64,000 bases of DNA, taken from assembly GCF_900156895.1 (NCBI RefSeq), contig NZ_FTPD01000023.1, positions 192,892 to 256,891 on the forward strand, in the 5' to 3' direction. The stretch is from Mesorhizobium prunaredense. GTDB lineage: Bacteria; Pseudomonadota; Alphaproteobacteria; Rhizobiales; Rhizobiaceae. Below are positions 1-9,251 of this stretch, one piece after another; positions within the stretch are counted from its first letter, which is position 1, and every line of letters begins with the position of its first letter. The notes under the pieces were generated by a model that did not search any database, had not been told where the DNA came from, and saw only the letters and a program-made list of their open reading frames with translations. A program made the translations under genes and the position numbers.

Positions 1-721
1 ATTCGTCCTTCGGAATGCGCGCTAAGAAGCACGGGTTGGCGATCTTGTACCCGTTGAGGTGAAGAATGGGCAGCACGCAGCCATCGCGGGCCGGATTCAG
101 GAATTTGTTTCCATGCCAGCCGGTCGCGAGAGGCCCGGTCTCGGCTTCGCCGTCGCCAACGACACAGGCGACGATCAGGTCCGGGTTGTCGAAGGCCGCA
201 CCAAAGGCGTGGCTCAAGGCGTAACCGAGTTCCCCGCCCTCATGAATGCTGCCGGGCGTCTCCGGGGCAACGTGACTGGGAATGCCACCGGGAAAGCTGA
301 ACTGCTTGAACAGTCTCTTCATACCCTCCGCGTCTTGGCTGATATTTGGGTATACCTCGCTGTAGGTACCTTCCAGATAGGCGTGAGCAACCAGGGCAGG
401 GCCGCCGTGTCCCGGTCCGATGATGTAGATCATGTTGAGGTCGTCGCGTTTGATGACCCGGTTTAGGTGGACATAGAGCATGTTCAGACCGGGCGTCGTG
501 CCCCAGTGGCCGAGCAGGCGAGGCTTGATGTGCTCGCGTTTCAGCGGCTCCTTCAACAATGGGTTGTCGAGAAGATAGATCTGGCCAACCGACAGATAGT
601 TGGATGCCCGCCAGCAGGCGTCCATCGCCTGTAATTCGTCAGTCGAGAGGGCGCTAACGGCCGCCGCCGAAATTTCGCCAGAACGACCTTTCTTTTTCGT
701 TGCGGTCTTAATCGATGCCAT
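1..721 (-). CDS. xfp: Phosphoketolase, N-terminal part (3' end beyond window)
   Basis: Reading the minus strand from ATG at 721 gives an uninterrupted frame of 240 codons running off the left edge. It matches the N-terminal thiamine-diphosphate region of xylulose-5-phosphate/fructose-6-phosphate phosphoketolase, with [47 protein letters not shown] and [10 protein letters not shown] in order. The GDGEAETG stretch is the ThDP/metal-binding type motif. The enzyme cleaves ketose phosphates with phosphate to acetyl phosphate plus an aldose phosphate in the cytosol. AGAGGAG lies just upstream of the ATG, which supports this start. The pta and ackA genes on the other strand use the same product, acetyl phosphate. 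About two thirds of a normal phosphoketolase of roughly 800 aa is not visible. Confidence 0.93.
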   Translation of the reverse strand, partial: MASIKTATKKKGRSGEISAAAVSALSTDELQAMDACWRASNYLSVGQIYLLDNPLLKEPLKREHIKPRLLGHWGTTPGLNMLYVHLNRVIKRDDLNMIYIIGPGHGGPALVAHAYLEGTYSEVYPNISQDAEGMKRLFKQFSFPGGIPSHVAPETPGSIHEGGELGYALSHAFGAAFDNPDLIVACVVGDGEAETGPLATGWHGNKFLNPARDGCVLPILHLNGYKIANPCFLARIPKDE

Positions 722-1074
722 CGTTCGCTCCTCTTCCAGAATGGGATCGGTCGCGTTGACACGGTCTTGGCAAGCCGCAGTTACTGCGCAGTTGGCATGG
801 ATATGAGCACGATGAACCGATACGGCTTATCCGAGGCCGACTTGGACGCTAGTATAGACCAAAATGGGCAAGGATGCTCGCGATTTCGCCTGGCGTTCTG
901 ACCTTGGCGGGACCGCGGGTGTCGTCACAAATCTGCCATCACCGGCACCGCATAGTTCTCATTGACCCGCCGCGGTGCTAATCAGGCCGAGCCTACTATC
1001 AGAGGGGATCGTGCTGGGAAAAGCTCCTTCTAGGCTGGATCAGCCACTCCACAAGTGTTTGCAGAGGAGACGTC
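722..1074. promoter_or_regulatory. Divergent intergenic region between xfp and the DUF3141 operon
   Basis: This gap of about 350 bp must hold the promoters of both the phosphoketolase gene (leftward) and the DUF3141-pta-ackA-fabI operon (rightward). I scanned by eye for a FixK/FNR-type box (TTGAT-N4-ATCAA) and for a sigma-54 -24/-12 pair and found no convincing match. No ORF or RNA gene is supported here. Confidence 0.5.
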
Positions 1075-3321
1075 ATGATCGCTCGCAGAAGTCAGATCGC
1101 CGGCGGCGACTTTGCCAACCCGTTCTCCCCCTTTGCTCCGGCGCTCAACTATCTTGTCGATGCGGCACAGCGGAGCGTTCTGTTCTGGGATGTCATGGGG
1201 AAGCGCGCCAACCAGTATCACGAGCATCTGGCCAAGGAGGCGCCGCACGTCCTGAATTACGAGACCGAGGTGGTGATGGACGGGCGCACGCTCGACCGGC
1301 CCGTCAACTATGCTCTGGTCCGCATCATTCCGCCGGCGGGCGCCACTGTCAGTCAAGACCGCCGTCCATTCGTCGTCGTTGATCCTCGCGCTGGACATGG
1401 TCCGGGGATCGGAGGCTTCAAGGCAGACAGCGAGATAGGCGTCGCTTTCAAGGCCGGGCATCCCTGTTATTTCGTAGGCTTCCTGCCAGAACCCGTGCCC
1501 GGACAGACGATCGAAGATATTGCGCTGGCGGAGGCGATCTTCCTTGAAAAAGTGATCGCGCTGCATCCGCAGGCCGATGGCAAGCCCTGCGTGATTGGGA
1601 ACTGCCAGGCGGGTTGGGCGATGATGATGCTCGCGGCCCTGCGTCCCGAACTCTTCGGAACGATCATCCTAGCCGGCTCTCCGCTCTCCTACTGGGCCGG
1701 AGTGCATGGCAAGAATCCGATGCGCTACTCTGGCGGACTGTTGGGCGGCAGCTGGCTCACGGCGCTGACAAGCGATCTTGGCGCGGGCAAGTTCGATGGC
1801 GCATGGCTGGTGCAGAATTTCGAGAACCAAAATCCGGCCAACACGCTTTGGAGCAAGCAATACAATCTGTATTCCAAGATCGACACCGAAGCGCCTCGAT
1901 ATCTGGGTTTCGAGCGATGGTGGGGTGGTCATGTCAATCTGAACGCTGAAGAAATCCAGTTCATCGTTGACGAACTTTTTATCGGGAACAACCTCGCGGC
2001 CGGCCGCATCAAAACGTCCGACGGGGCCACGATTGACCTGCGCAACATTCAGGCCCCGATCGTCGTGTTCTGTTCAAAGGGAGACAACATCACACCGCCG
2101 CAGCAGGCGCTCGGGTGGATCCTCGATCTCTACGACGACGTGGGCGAGATCCGCTCGCACGGACAGACGATCGTCTACACGGTTCACGAAACCGTCGGTC
2201 ATTTGGGAATCTTCGTTTCGGCGGGCGTTGCCCGCAAGGAGCACGGGGAGTTCTCCAGCAACATCGATCTCATCGATGTGCTGCCGCCCGGATTATACGA
2301 AGCGGTGTTTGAGGAAAAGACTGACGAGACTGCGGGATCCGACATCGTCATCGGTGATTGGGTGATGCGTTGCGAAGCGCGGACACTCGATGACATACGG
2401 TCCCTGGGTGGGAATGATACGGCAGACGAACGCCGGTTCGCCACGGCGGCCAGAGTATCCGAGATCAACCTTGCCCAATATCGGACGTTTGCCCAGCCGT
2501 TCGTTCGCGCCTTTATGCCGGAGGCGGCGGCCGATCAACTGCGGCAGTTCCACCCGCTTCGACTTCAGTACGAAATTTTCTCGGATACGAATCCTCTGAT
2601 GACTTGGGTCAACGCATTGGCCGATCACGTTCGGGACGATCGCAAACCCATCGCGGCCGAGAATCCCTTCGTCGCTCTGGAGCAGACCGTATCCAGGCAG
2701 ATTGAAACGGGCCTCGACGCGTGGCGCGTCATGACCGAAGCGTTGGCAGAGGCTACATTTCTGTCGGTCTATGGATCGCCGGCTCTACAGGCTGCGGTCG
2801 GCATAGATCCCGCGGATTATGGTCCGCAAAGGAGGGCCGGAAAAACCCACCTCCATTGGCAAGTCCTGCAATCCCGGATCGAGGAACTGCGGTCGCGCAT
2901 TTCTTCGGGCGGCCTTCGCGAATGCATGGCGCGAGCCCTGCTTTATGTCGGCGCGGCGCGTGGCGGCGCTGACGAGCGGGGATTCGCTGCCATTCGCCGC
3001 CTGCGCGCTATGAAGGACGGCGGCCTGCGGATGACGCTGGCCGAGTTCAAGGCTCTCATACGTGAGCAATTTCTGATGCTGCTCATGGATCAGGAGGCAA
3101 CGCTTAAGGCTATCCCCAATCTGCTGCCTGCGGACGAGGACGCACGCCGCCAGGGCCTCGCCGCGCTCCACGAGGTGCTCAGTGCACGCGGTGACATGTC
3201 CGGGGAGGCGGCGGAGCGGTGGCAGCGAATTATCGGCCTGTTCGGCATCGACGCGGAGGCGGCCGTTTCCGAACTGTCGGGCAAAGCGATCAAGCCAGCC
3301 CGATTGGTCAAGGTATCCTAG
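1075..3321 (+). CDS. DUF3141 family alpha/beta-hydrolase (PHA synthase/depolymerase-like)
   Basis: A 748-aa protein preceded by GAGGAG at good spacing to ATG 1075. The N-terminal half has an alpha/beta-hydrolase pattern, with VVVDPRAGHGPGIGG (residues about 100-114) and a nucleophile elbow VIGNCQAGWA in which Cys177 takes the nucleophile position. A Cys in G-x-C-x-x-G resembles polyhydroxyalkanoate synthases rather than the Ser of ordinary lipases. A later GHLGIF segment could supply the catalytic His. The C-terminal 300 residues are helical and unlike characterised enzymes. The family is often annotated as poly(3-hydroxyalkanoate) synthetase-like, but its reaction is not established. It is the first gene of the pta-ackA-fabI operon, so a role in acyl-CoA or storage-carbon handling is a reasonable inference. 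Confidence 0.8.
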   Translation: MIARRSQIAGGDFANPFSPFAPALNYLVDAAQRSVLFWDVMGKRANQYHEHLAKEAPHVLNYETEVVMDGRTLDRPVNYALVRIIPPAGATVSQDRRPFVVVDPRAGHGPGIGGFKADSEIGVAFKAGHPCYFVGFLPEPVPGQTIEDIALAEAIFLEKVIALHPQADGKPCVIGNCQAGWAMMMLAALRPELFGTIILAGSPLSYWAGVHGKNPMRYSGGLLGGSWLTALTSDLGAGKFDGAWLVQNFENQNPANTLWSKQYNLYSKIDTEAPRYLGFERWWGGHVNLNAEEIQFIVDELFIGNNLAAGRIKTSDGATIDLRNIQAPIVVFCSKGDNITPPQQALGWILDLYDDVGEIRSHGQTIVYTVHETVGHLGIFVSAGVARKEHGEFSSNIDLIDVLPPGLYEAVFEEKTDETAGSDIVIGDWVMRCEARTLDDIRSLGGNDTADERRFATAARVSEINLAQYRTFAQPFVRAFMPEAAADQLRQFHPLRLQYEIFSDTNPLMTWVNALADHVRDDRKPIAAENPFVALEQTVSRQIETGLDAWRVMTEALAEATFLSVYGSPALQAAVGIDPADYGPQRRAGKTHLHWQVLQSRIEELRSRISSGGLRECMARALLYVGAARGGADERGFAAIRRLRAMKDGGLRMTLAEFKALIREQFLMLLMDQEATLKAIPNLLPADEDARRQGLAALHEVLSARGDMSGEAAERWQRIIGLFGIDAEAAVSELSGKAIKPARLVKVS

Positions 3322-3364
3322 CGACGGGGGAAGCCCTCAAAGGACTGTCTCGGAGGACACGCTT

Positions 3365-4330
3365 TTGGTCCAGATTGACTCAGACAAAGCCGAAACTGCT
3401 CACGAAAAATACGAGCGCTTGATTGCGCGCGCGAAGCTTGTGCCGGCAACGAAGACCATCGTCGTGCACCCTTGCGACGAGACTTCATTGCGTGGCGCTG
3501 TTGAGGCAGCCGACGAAAGCCTGATCGTACCGATCCTGGTGGGACCATGCCGCAAAATCCGCGCGGTGGCGGAGGAACACAGTCTCGACATCGGTCGTTT
3601 CCAGCTTGTCGACATGGCGCACAGCGATGCCGCGGCCGCGAAGGGTGTTGAACTGATCCAGGAGGCGAAGGGAGAGCTACTGATGAAGGGCAGCCTCCAC
3701 ACCGATGAGTTGATGCGGGCCGTCACCGCGTCCGCAACGGGGTTGCGCACGGCGCGGCGGATCAGCCATGTGTTTGTGATGGATGTGCCAGCCTATGCCG
3801 AGACATTGTTCATCACCGATGCGGCGATCAATATCTTTCCCGATCTCGACGCCAAGCGCGACATCATCCAGAACGCCATCGATCTCTTCACTCAGGTCGG
3901 TCTCGGCGAGCCGCGTGTCGCTATACTTTCCGCCGTGGAAACCGTCACCTCGAAAATACCGTCAACCATCGAGGCCGCGGCGCTGTGCAAGATGGCCGAT
4001 CGCGGCCAGATCACGGGCGGCGTGCTGGATGGTCCGCTCGCCTTCGACAACGCCATTGACCCGGAGGCGGCTAGAATCAAGGGCATCCGGTCCGTCGTGG
4101 CGGGGCGCGCGCAGATCCTGGTGGTTCCCGATCTCGAAGCCGGCAACATGCTTGCCAAGAATCTAACCTTCCTTGCCAAGGCGGACGCCGCCGGCATCGT
4201 GCTCGGCGCGCGCGTCCCGATCATCCTCACATCGCGGGCTGATTCCATTCGCACGCGGCTGGCTTCCTGCGCAGTCGCAGTGCTCCTTGCCGACGCGCGC
4301 CGTCGCTCGGCAGCCTTGCCGGCAACGTAG
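3365..4330 (+). CDS. pta: Phosphate acetyltransferase (PTA/PTB family)
   Basis: A 321-aa protein that interconverts acetyl-CoA plus phosphate with acetyl phosphate plus CoA. The PTA_PTB domain fills the whole protein, with VPILVGP near residue 55, [13 protein letters not shown] in the middle and [14 protein letters not shown] near the C-terminus, all typical of the family. The open frame extends upstream into the previous gene, but TTG 3365 is preceded by GGAGG at 8-nt spacing and lies 43 bp after the DUF3141 stop, so I take it as the start. It is 2 bp from ackA, implying translational coupling. A phosphotransbutyrylase activity cannot be excluded on sequence alone. The xfp/ackA neighbourhood favours acetyl phosphate. 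Confidence 0.88.
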   Translation: MVQIDSDKAETAHEKYERLIARAKLVPATKTIVVHPCDETSLRGAVEAADESLIVPILVGPCRKIRAVAEEHSLDIGRFQLVDMAHSDAAAAKGVELIQEAKGELLMKGSLHTDELMRAVTASATGLRTARRISHVFVMDVPAYAETLFITDAAINIFPDLDAKRDIIQNAIDLFTQVGLGEPRVAILSAVETVTSKIPSTIEAAALCKMADRGQITGGVLDGPLAFDNAIDPEAARIKGIRSVVAGRAQILVVPDLEAGNMLAKNLTFLAKADAAGIVLGARVPIILTSRADSIRTRLASCAVAVLLADARRRSAALPAT

Positions 4331-4332
4331 CC

Positions 4333-5565
4333 ATGGATGCGATCCTGGTCCTCAATGCCGGCTCCTCGAGTCTGAAGTTCCAGGTATTCGGATTTGACGG
4401 GTCGGGCGGTCTGCAAAGGCAAGTCAAGGGTCAGATCGATGGCGTCGGCACATCACCGCGACTGCTTGCCATCGGGCCTGACAAGAAGCCGTTGGTAGAT
4501 CAAGCCTATTCCCCGGGCGATGTCCCGGATCTTCCCGCCGCCACAAACGTCGCGGGAACCTGGCTGCGGAAGACGCAGGGATTCAAACTCACCGCTGTCG
4601 GCCACCGCGTCGTTCATGGCGGGCCGGACTATGCTGAGCCCATACAGGTGGACGAGGACGTCCTACGAAATCTTGAACGTTACGTCCCGCTTGCTCCGCT
4701 GCACCAGCCGAATAACCTGGCGCCTATCCGCGCCCTGTTCGAGCGACGTCCGGAACTGCCGCAAGTTGCCTGCTTCGACACGGCATTCCATCGAGGCCAC
4801 AGCGCGTTAGCCGACCACTATGCGATTCCTGAGCGCTTTTATGCGGAGGGGGTGCGGCGGTACGGGTTTCACGGACTGTCCTACGAGTATGTCTCCGGAC
4901 GTCTGCGCGAGATTGCACCCAATATCGCGAGCGGACGTGTGATCATCGCGCACCTCGGAAGCGGCGCCTCCATGTGCGCGCTATCAGAAGGCCGCAGCGT
5001 TGAAAGCACGCTTGGATTTACGGCGCTCGACGGACTACCGATGGGAACGCGCTGCGGACAGATCGATCCGGGCGTGATCCTCTACCTCATTACGGAAAAG
5101 GGCATGACGGCGGCGCAGGTGCAGGATTTGCTGTACCGTGAATGCGGCCTGAAGGGGCTGTCTGGAATCAGCAATGACGTTCGCGACCTGCTGAAGAGCG
5201 ATGATGCCTACGCCGCCTTCGCATTGGACTATTTCGTTTACCGTATCGGCCTGTACGCAGGGACGTTGGCGGCAGCGCTGGGTGGTCTCGACGCCTTCGT
5301 ATTCACGGCAGGGATCGGCGAGAACTCGGCCGAGATCCGGGCGCGCATAGTCGAGAAACTTGGCTGGCTTGGCGCCGAGCTGGATCAAGCCGCCAATACA
5401 GCCGGAGAGTTAGTGATCTCGAGCGAGGCAAGCCGTATTGCGCTGTTCGCGGTCCCGACAGACGAAGAACTGATGATCGCGCGTCTCACACTGGAACTTA
5501 TCGGGGCGGACAAAAAGGACGGTCTGGGCGAAAGCACGCGTATCAGTGCGGAGCGTTCGCCCTAG
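4333..5565 (+). CDS. ackA: Acetate kinase
   Basis: A 410-aa protein, the usual length, that converts acetyl phosphate plus ADP to acetate plus ATP. Family signatures are intact: [11 protein letters not shown] (6-16, Asn8), HRVVHGG (91-97, Arg92), CFDTAFH with Asp149, [10 protein letters not shown] (175-184, His180), AHLGSGAS (206-213), [10 protein letters not shown] (Arg240) and FTAGIGENS near 325. These cover the ATP-binding ASKHA fold and the residues known to bind phosphate and acetate. It follows pta after 2 bp and precedes fabI by 67 bp. With phosphoketolase and Pta it completes a route from sugar phosphates to acetate with substrate-level ATP, or back to acetyl-CoA. Confidence 0.96.
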   Translation: MDAILVLNAGSSSLKFQVFGFDGSGGLQRQVKGQIDGVGTSPRLLAIGPDKKPLVDQAYSPGDVPDLPAATNVAGTWLRKTQGFKLTAVGHRVVHGGPDYAEPIQVDEDVLRNLERYVPLAPLHQPNNLAPIRALFERRPELPQVACFDTAFHRGHSALADHYAIPERFYAEGVRRYGFHGLSYEYVSGRLREIAPNIASGRVIIAHLGSGASMCALSEGRSVESTLGFTALDGLPMGTRCGQIDPGVILYLITEKGMTAAQVQDLLYRECGLKGLSGISNDVRDLLKSDDAYAAFALDYFVYRIGLYAGTLAAALGGLDAFVFTAGIGENSAEIRARIVEKLGWLGAELDQAANTAGELVISSEASRIALFAVPTDEELMIARLTLELIGADKKDGLGESTRISAERSP

Positions 5566-5632
5566 AACCACTACTGTCGATCGCAAAGTAAGGCTTGCCC
5601 GGCGGCAAGCCCACGGAGGAAAGGCCCGTCGC

Positions 5633-6415
5633 ATGATTCCCGTCGCAAAAGCGCAATTGCTTGAAGGCAAGAAGGGGCTCATCGTTGGCATCGCGAATGA
5701 CCAATCAATCGCGTGGGGCTGCGCCAAGGCTTTCCGCGCACTGGGTGCGGAGCTCGCTGTCACTTATCTGAATGACAAGGCGAGAAAGTACGTCGAACCG
5801 CTTGCTCAGGAGTTGGAAGCGCCGATCATGATGCCGTTGGACGTCGGTGTGCCGGGTCAGATAGAGGCGGTCTTCGAGCGCATTGAGAAAGCCTGGGGCG
5901 AACTCGATTTTCTCGTCCACTCGATCGCCTTCTCACCGAAGGATACACTCCAGGGCCGCGTGGTCGATGCGCCGCGGGAAGGTTTTCTCACGACCATGGA
6001 CGTGTCTTGCTGGTCGTTCATCCGTATGGCGCATTTGGCGGAGCCGCTGATGAGACAAGGCGGCACGCTGTTCACGATGACGTACTACGGCAGCCAGATG
6101 GTAGTGGAAAACTACAACATCATGGGCGTGGCGAAAGCAGCACTTGAAAGCGCAGTGCGCTATCTGGCGGCCGAGCTCGGTCCCAAGGGTATTCGCGTGC
6201 ATGCCATTTCCCCTGGGCCGCTGGCGACGCGAGCCGCTTCCGGGATCCCTGAGTTCGATGAATTGCTCGACAAAGCTAAAGCAAAGGCGCCAGCGCGCAG
6301 CCTTGTCAGCATTGACGACGTCGGCATGGCGACAGCGTTCCTTGCCCACGACGCCGCGCGCCTCATTACTGGCGAGACGCTCTACGTCGATGGTGGCTAC
6401 CACATCATCGACTAG
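5633..6415 (+). CDS. fabI: Enoyl-[acyl-carrier-protein] reductase, FabI type
   Basis: A 260-aa short-chain dehydrogenase/reductase of the FabI class, reducing enoyl-ACP with NAD(P)H in the last step of fatty-acid elongation. The N-terminal GLIVGIANDQSIAWG (15-29) is the FabI-type nucleotide-binding stretch. Tyr151, Tyr161 and Lys168 form the Y-x9-Y-x6-K catalytic pattern, followed by the ISPGPLATRAASGI loop that contacts substrate and triclosan-type inhibitors. The frame is open further upstream, but ATG 5633 follows GGAGGAAAGG and gives the normal FabI N-terminus. As last gene of the acetyl-phosphate operon it is probably a second FabI beside a housekeeping copy elsewhere, perhaps an NADH sink. 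That role is inference. Confidence 0.93.
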   Translation: MIPVAKAQLLEGKKGLIVGIANDQSIAWGCAKAFRALGAELAVTYLNDKARKYVEPLAQELEAPIMMPLDVGVPGQIEAVFERIEKAWGELDFLVHSIAFSPKDTLQGRVVDAPREGFLTTMDVSCWSFIRMAHLAEPLMRQGGTLFTMTYYGSQMVVENYNIMGVAKAALESAVRYLAAELGPKGIRVHAISPGPLATRAASGIPEFDELLDKAKAKAPARSLVSIDDVGMATAFLAHDAARLITGETLYVDGGYHIID

Positions 6416-6625
6416 AGGCATGGTCGTCCTCGTGCACAGGGCAAGGTGGCGGATCCGGATCCGCACCGGCCGCAAGCAGCAATCCGCCGCGTTTCGTCAG
6501 GACACGAAACACGATGAGGACCAGAAGGTGGTATGCAAACGATCACGACAGTTATCCATCTGATTTTCTTTTGGTGTTGAACAGCGAACACGGTAGCGGT
6601 TCACACATCGCTTGTCGCAGCACCA

Positions 6626-7150
6626 GTGGGCGGCATTCGAACAAGCGCCTCAGCCAAGCCCGCGTCCGGGCCAATGGCGCGGCTGCGGCCCACGCGTGGA
6701 TACGCTTTGGCAGAAGGGGGTGCGGATTCGAAGTTGCTGCGGCGCGTCGGCGCTTGGATTTTGTATGAGTTGCGCGGAGCATTGCGGCCGACAAAATTTT
6801 TCTTTGTAGGCTTCAACTTCATCGTTCTGACGACGAACCTCCTAGTCGCCGACTATGCCGTGGCCGTTAGTAATTTCATGCTCGGCACCGTCGCGGCGCT
6901 TGTCGTCGGAAAGGCCGTGATCCCCGCGAACGCGATGCCCTTCCTCAAACCCTTCGACCGGGCCCCGCTCATCCAACCAATCTTGTTCAAGACGGCGATC
7001 TATTGGATTGCGACATTCATTGCTGGCGGAGCGCTTCGTGCATTTCTGGATCGTTGAAGGGAACCGGCCGGGCGATTTCGCGACCTATCTGATCTCCGAC
7101 TTCTTGTGGCAGCGCTTCAGCGCCATCTCCCTCTGGATACTCATCAGAGA
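6626..7150 (+). pseudogene. Frameshifted rhizobial membrane protein of unknown function
   Basis: The first frame (stop at 7055-7057) contains LRRVGAWILYELRGALRPTKFFFVGFNFIVLTT and two hydrophobic segments ending FKTAIYWIATFI. The continuation, ERFVHFWIVEGNRPGDFATYLISDFLWQRFSAISLWILI, lies in another frame from about 7020 to 7145. The two parts read as one polypeptide, so a small deletion near 7020-7025 appears to have broken the gene. Beyond 7150 the reading degenerates. I recognise the arrangement as that of a conserved hypothetical inner-membrane protein but cannot name a function. The start is uncertain: ATG 6626, ATG 6674 and a TTG following AAGGGGGTG near 6735 are all possible. No other gene is evident between 7151 and 7398. 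Confidence 0.6.
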
Positions 7151-7398
7151 GTCCGCGTCGACGTCTCCGGGATTGATCTCGCGGGATGATTTTCGACTGG
7201 TCGGCTGTTGCGCTGTTCGAGCATGCCAGCGACCTTGTCCAAGCCTGCCAGTCGACCTCTGCGTTCCTCACGCAGTAAGGGATCTTACACCGCGCCAGGA
7301 AACGGCCCGATACGGCAGGGGCGGTATGCAGCTAGTAAGATATTACTGTCGAGATCGGTGATCCACCGCTTACCTTTTGCTGACGCCGGACAATTGGC

Positions 7399-7842
7399 CT
7401 ACGCGCGGGTTGACTGCGCGGCGATCCATTTGGCGGTGACCTGCTGGACAGCGGAGATGAAGAGGGCCGTGGTGATCCCGAACATCATCAGACCATTGGC
7501 AGCCTGAAGCGGCCCAAGCAGCCGCATCCGACCATCTAGCACGATGTCACCATAACCGAGCGAGGTGAAGGTCACGCCCGAAAAATACATCGCCGTTTCA
7601 AAGTCCTCAAATGCACCGAGCAGTTTGTAGAGCAATGCCCAAAACGCAACCTGGACGATGTTGCCGATCATGAGCACCACCATCAGAATCGAGAATTGCA
7701 GGAAAATCCCGCGCAACGGCTTTGGGCCGAGCGGTTGCTTCGAGGCCTGGGCGAAGTAACGGGCGGCGAACACCGATGCCAGCACCTGAAGTGCAAGGCA
7801 TGCCAACATCGCCAGCAAGCCGAGAGCAATAACCGCGATCAT
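7399..7842 (-). CDS. Small two-TM ion channel (potassium-channel pore family)
   Basis: A 147-aa membrane protein with hydrophobic helices at about 3-25, 48-72 and 110-132 and a pore loop carrying TFTSLGYGDIV (101-111). GYGD is the potassium-channel selectivity signature, although the residues before it (TSL rather than TV) are less usual. No cytosolic RCK domain is present. The start chosen is ATG 7842, whose ATGA overlaps the stop of the upstream permease gene by 4 bp, so the two genes are translationally coupled. A longer upstream frame exists but lies inside the permease. Passive K+ or other cation flux is the likely role. Confidence 0.75.
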   Translation of the reverse strand: MIAVIALGLLAMLACLALQVLASVFAARYFAQASKQPLGPKPLRGIFLQFSILMVVLMIGNIVQVAFWALLYKLLGAFEDFETAMYFSGVTFTSLGYGDIVLDGRMRLLGPLQAANGLMMFGITTALFISAVQQVTAKWIAAQSTRA

Positions 7843-8945
7843 GGCCGGGGATCGTCGGTTTGCGGCCTGCCCTCGATGGGGTCGTACCGCAGCCACTCCA
7901 TAAGCAGTACGTAGCCAACGGCCAGGAGCACAGGCCCCACAAACAGGCCGAGAAGCCCGTCAGCGATCATGCCGCCAATCACACCAATGAGAATGACCGG
8001 CATTGGAACTTCAAGTCCGCGGCCGAGCATCAATGGCTTGAGGAAGTTGTCGCTGAGCCCCGCAATGACGGTCCAGATCGAAAAGATGATCGCCGGCGTG
8101 GTCGCTTCGGTCGCAAGAACATAGGCTATGACAGGAAGTGTTACCAGCACCGCCGGCACCTGCACGATGGCAAACAATAGCACCACGAGCGTCAAAACTC
8201 CGGCCGATGAAAGACCTATGGCGAAAAAGCCTACCCCGATCAGCAGCGACTGGATGACCGCTACGCCGACTACGCCGACCGCCACACCGCGGATCGTAGC
8301 GGCGGTCATCTCAACCAGCCGCGGGCCTTGTGCCTTGCTGCCAGTGATACGTTCCAACAGGCGACTGGCGAATTCGGTAGCGCCGTCGCTATAGGCGATG
8401 AGCACGGCAGCGACTGCGAACGAAAGTACGAAAGACAATTGACCGGCGGCTAAACCGGCCGCGAACGACGCCAGCCATGCTGCAATCCCGCTTAGCTGCT
8501 GGCCGTACTTGGCAAGCGCCGCAGGCATGTTTGTTGCCACGAGTGACCATGTCTCTGTTAGCTTTTGGCCGACCAGTGGCAGGTCTGCGAGCCGCGGAGG
8601 CGGTGGCGGCACGGTCAGGCTGCCGTCTTGCAAGCCCGAGACGAACGCAAGAATGGACGATCCAAGCGACGTCACCACCATTACCAACGGCACCAGCATC
8701 AGCGCAACGCTGACCAGCCCGATCAACATCGCTGACCAGCGATTGCCGACCCGGAGGACCAAGCGTTGGTGCAGCGGATAAAGCATCACCGCGAGGATCA
8801 CCGACCAGAGCAGGATGCCAGTAAAGGGCAATATGATGCGGCTACAGGCAAAGATCAGTAAGGCCACAAGTGCGATCTGAAGCACCGCGTCGAGCATTCT
8901 CAAGAGCGACGGTGGGCGCTCAGGGATTGTCACGTTCGGGTCCAT
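7839..8945 (-). CDS. AI-2E family (UPF0118) permease
   Basis: A 368-aa polytopic inner-membrane protein with about eight hydrophobic segments. FTGILLWSVILAVMLYPLHQRL near the N-terminus and a C-terminal GLEVPMPVILIGVIGG with FVGPVLLAVGY are typical of the AI-2E/PerM superfamily. Members export or exchange small molecules or Na+/H+; the substrate cannot be told from sequence. ATG 8945 has AAGGGGGGC upstream and is preferred over ATG 8969, which has no good ribosome-binding site. It is first in a two-gene operon with the channel gene. Confidence 0.82.
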   Translation of the reverse strand: MDPNVTIPERPPSLLRMLDAVLQIALVALLIFACSRIILPFTGILLWSVILAVMLYPLHQRLVLRVGNRWSAMLIGLVSVALMLVPLVMVVTSLGSSILAFVSGLQDGSLTVPPPPPRLADLPLVGQKLTETWSLVATNMPAALAKYGQQLSGIAAWLASFAAGLAAGQLSFVLSFAVAAVLIAYSDGATEFASRLLERITGSKAQGPRLVEMTAATIRGVAVGVVGVAVIQSLLIGVGFFAIGLSSAGVLTLVVLLFAIVQVPAVLVTLPVIAYVLATEATTPAIIFSIWTVIAGLSDNFLKPLMLGRGLEVPMPVILIGVIGGMIADGLLGLFVGPVLLAVGYVLLMEWLRYDPIEGRPQTDDPRP

Positions 8946-9251
8946 GTAGCTGCCCCCCTTCCCAGCCATCTGGATTTCCCAGGTAGCTCCGTGCTCCGCC
9001 TGACTATTTACCTGTTTCGGCCTTTCTGCAAGACGGGCGCTGGTGCCCGCGAAGACGCGAGGCCCATTGAGAAACCTGATGTAGCCTCAGCCTGCCGCGG
9101 CTGTATGGGTGGATTCCTTGGACTAGGCATCGCGTTTGTGCCCGTTGCGATGGCGACGGCTGAGGACTAAGTTGCAATTCCAACGCAGGTGCCGACGCTC
9201 GATGATATCAAGCCGTGGCGCGATGGCCGCGTGACCATAAGGGGAAACGTC
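8946..9251. promoter_or_regulatory. Divergent intergenic region, permease operon and efflux operon
   Basis: About 305 bp between the leftward permease-channel operon and the rightward HlyD-DUF2955 operon, presumably holding both promoters. I see no clear operator palindrome and no RNA gene. An in-frame extension of the efflux gene to 9189 lies here but lacks a ribosome-binding site. Confidence 0.4.

Noticed and set aside
722-1074. FixK/FNR box or sigma-54 promoter before the acetyl-phosphate operon
   Set aside because: Only partial matches (for example TTGAC near 962) without the correct dyad or spacing.
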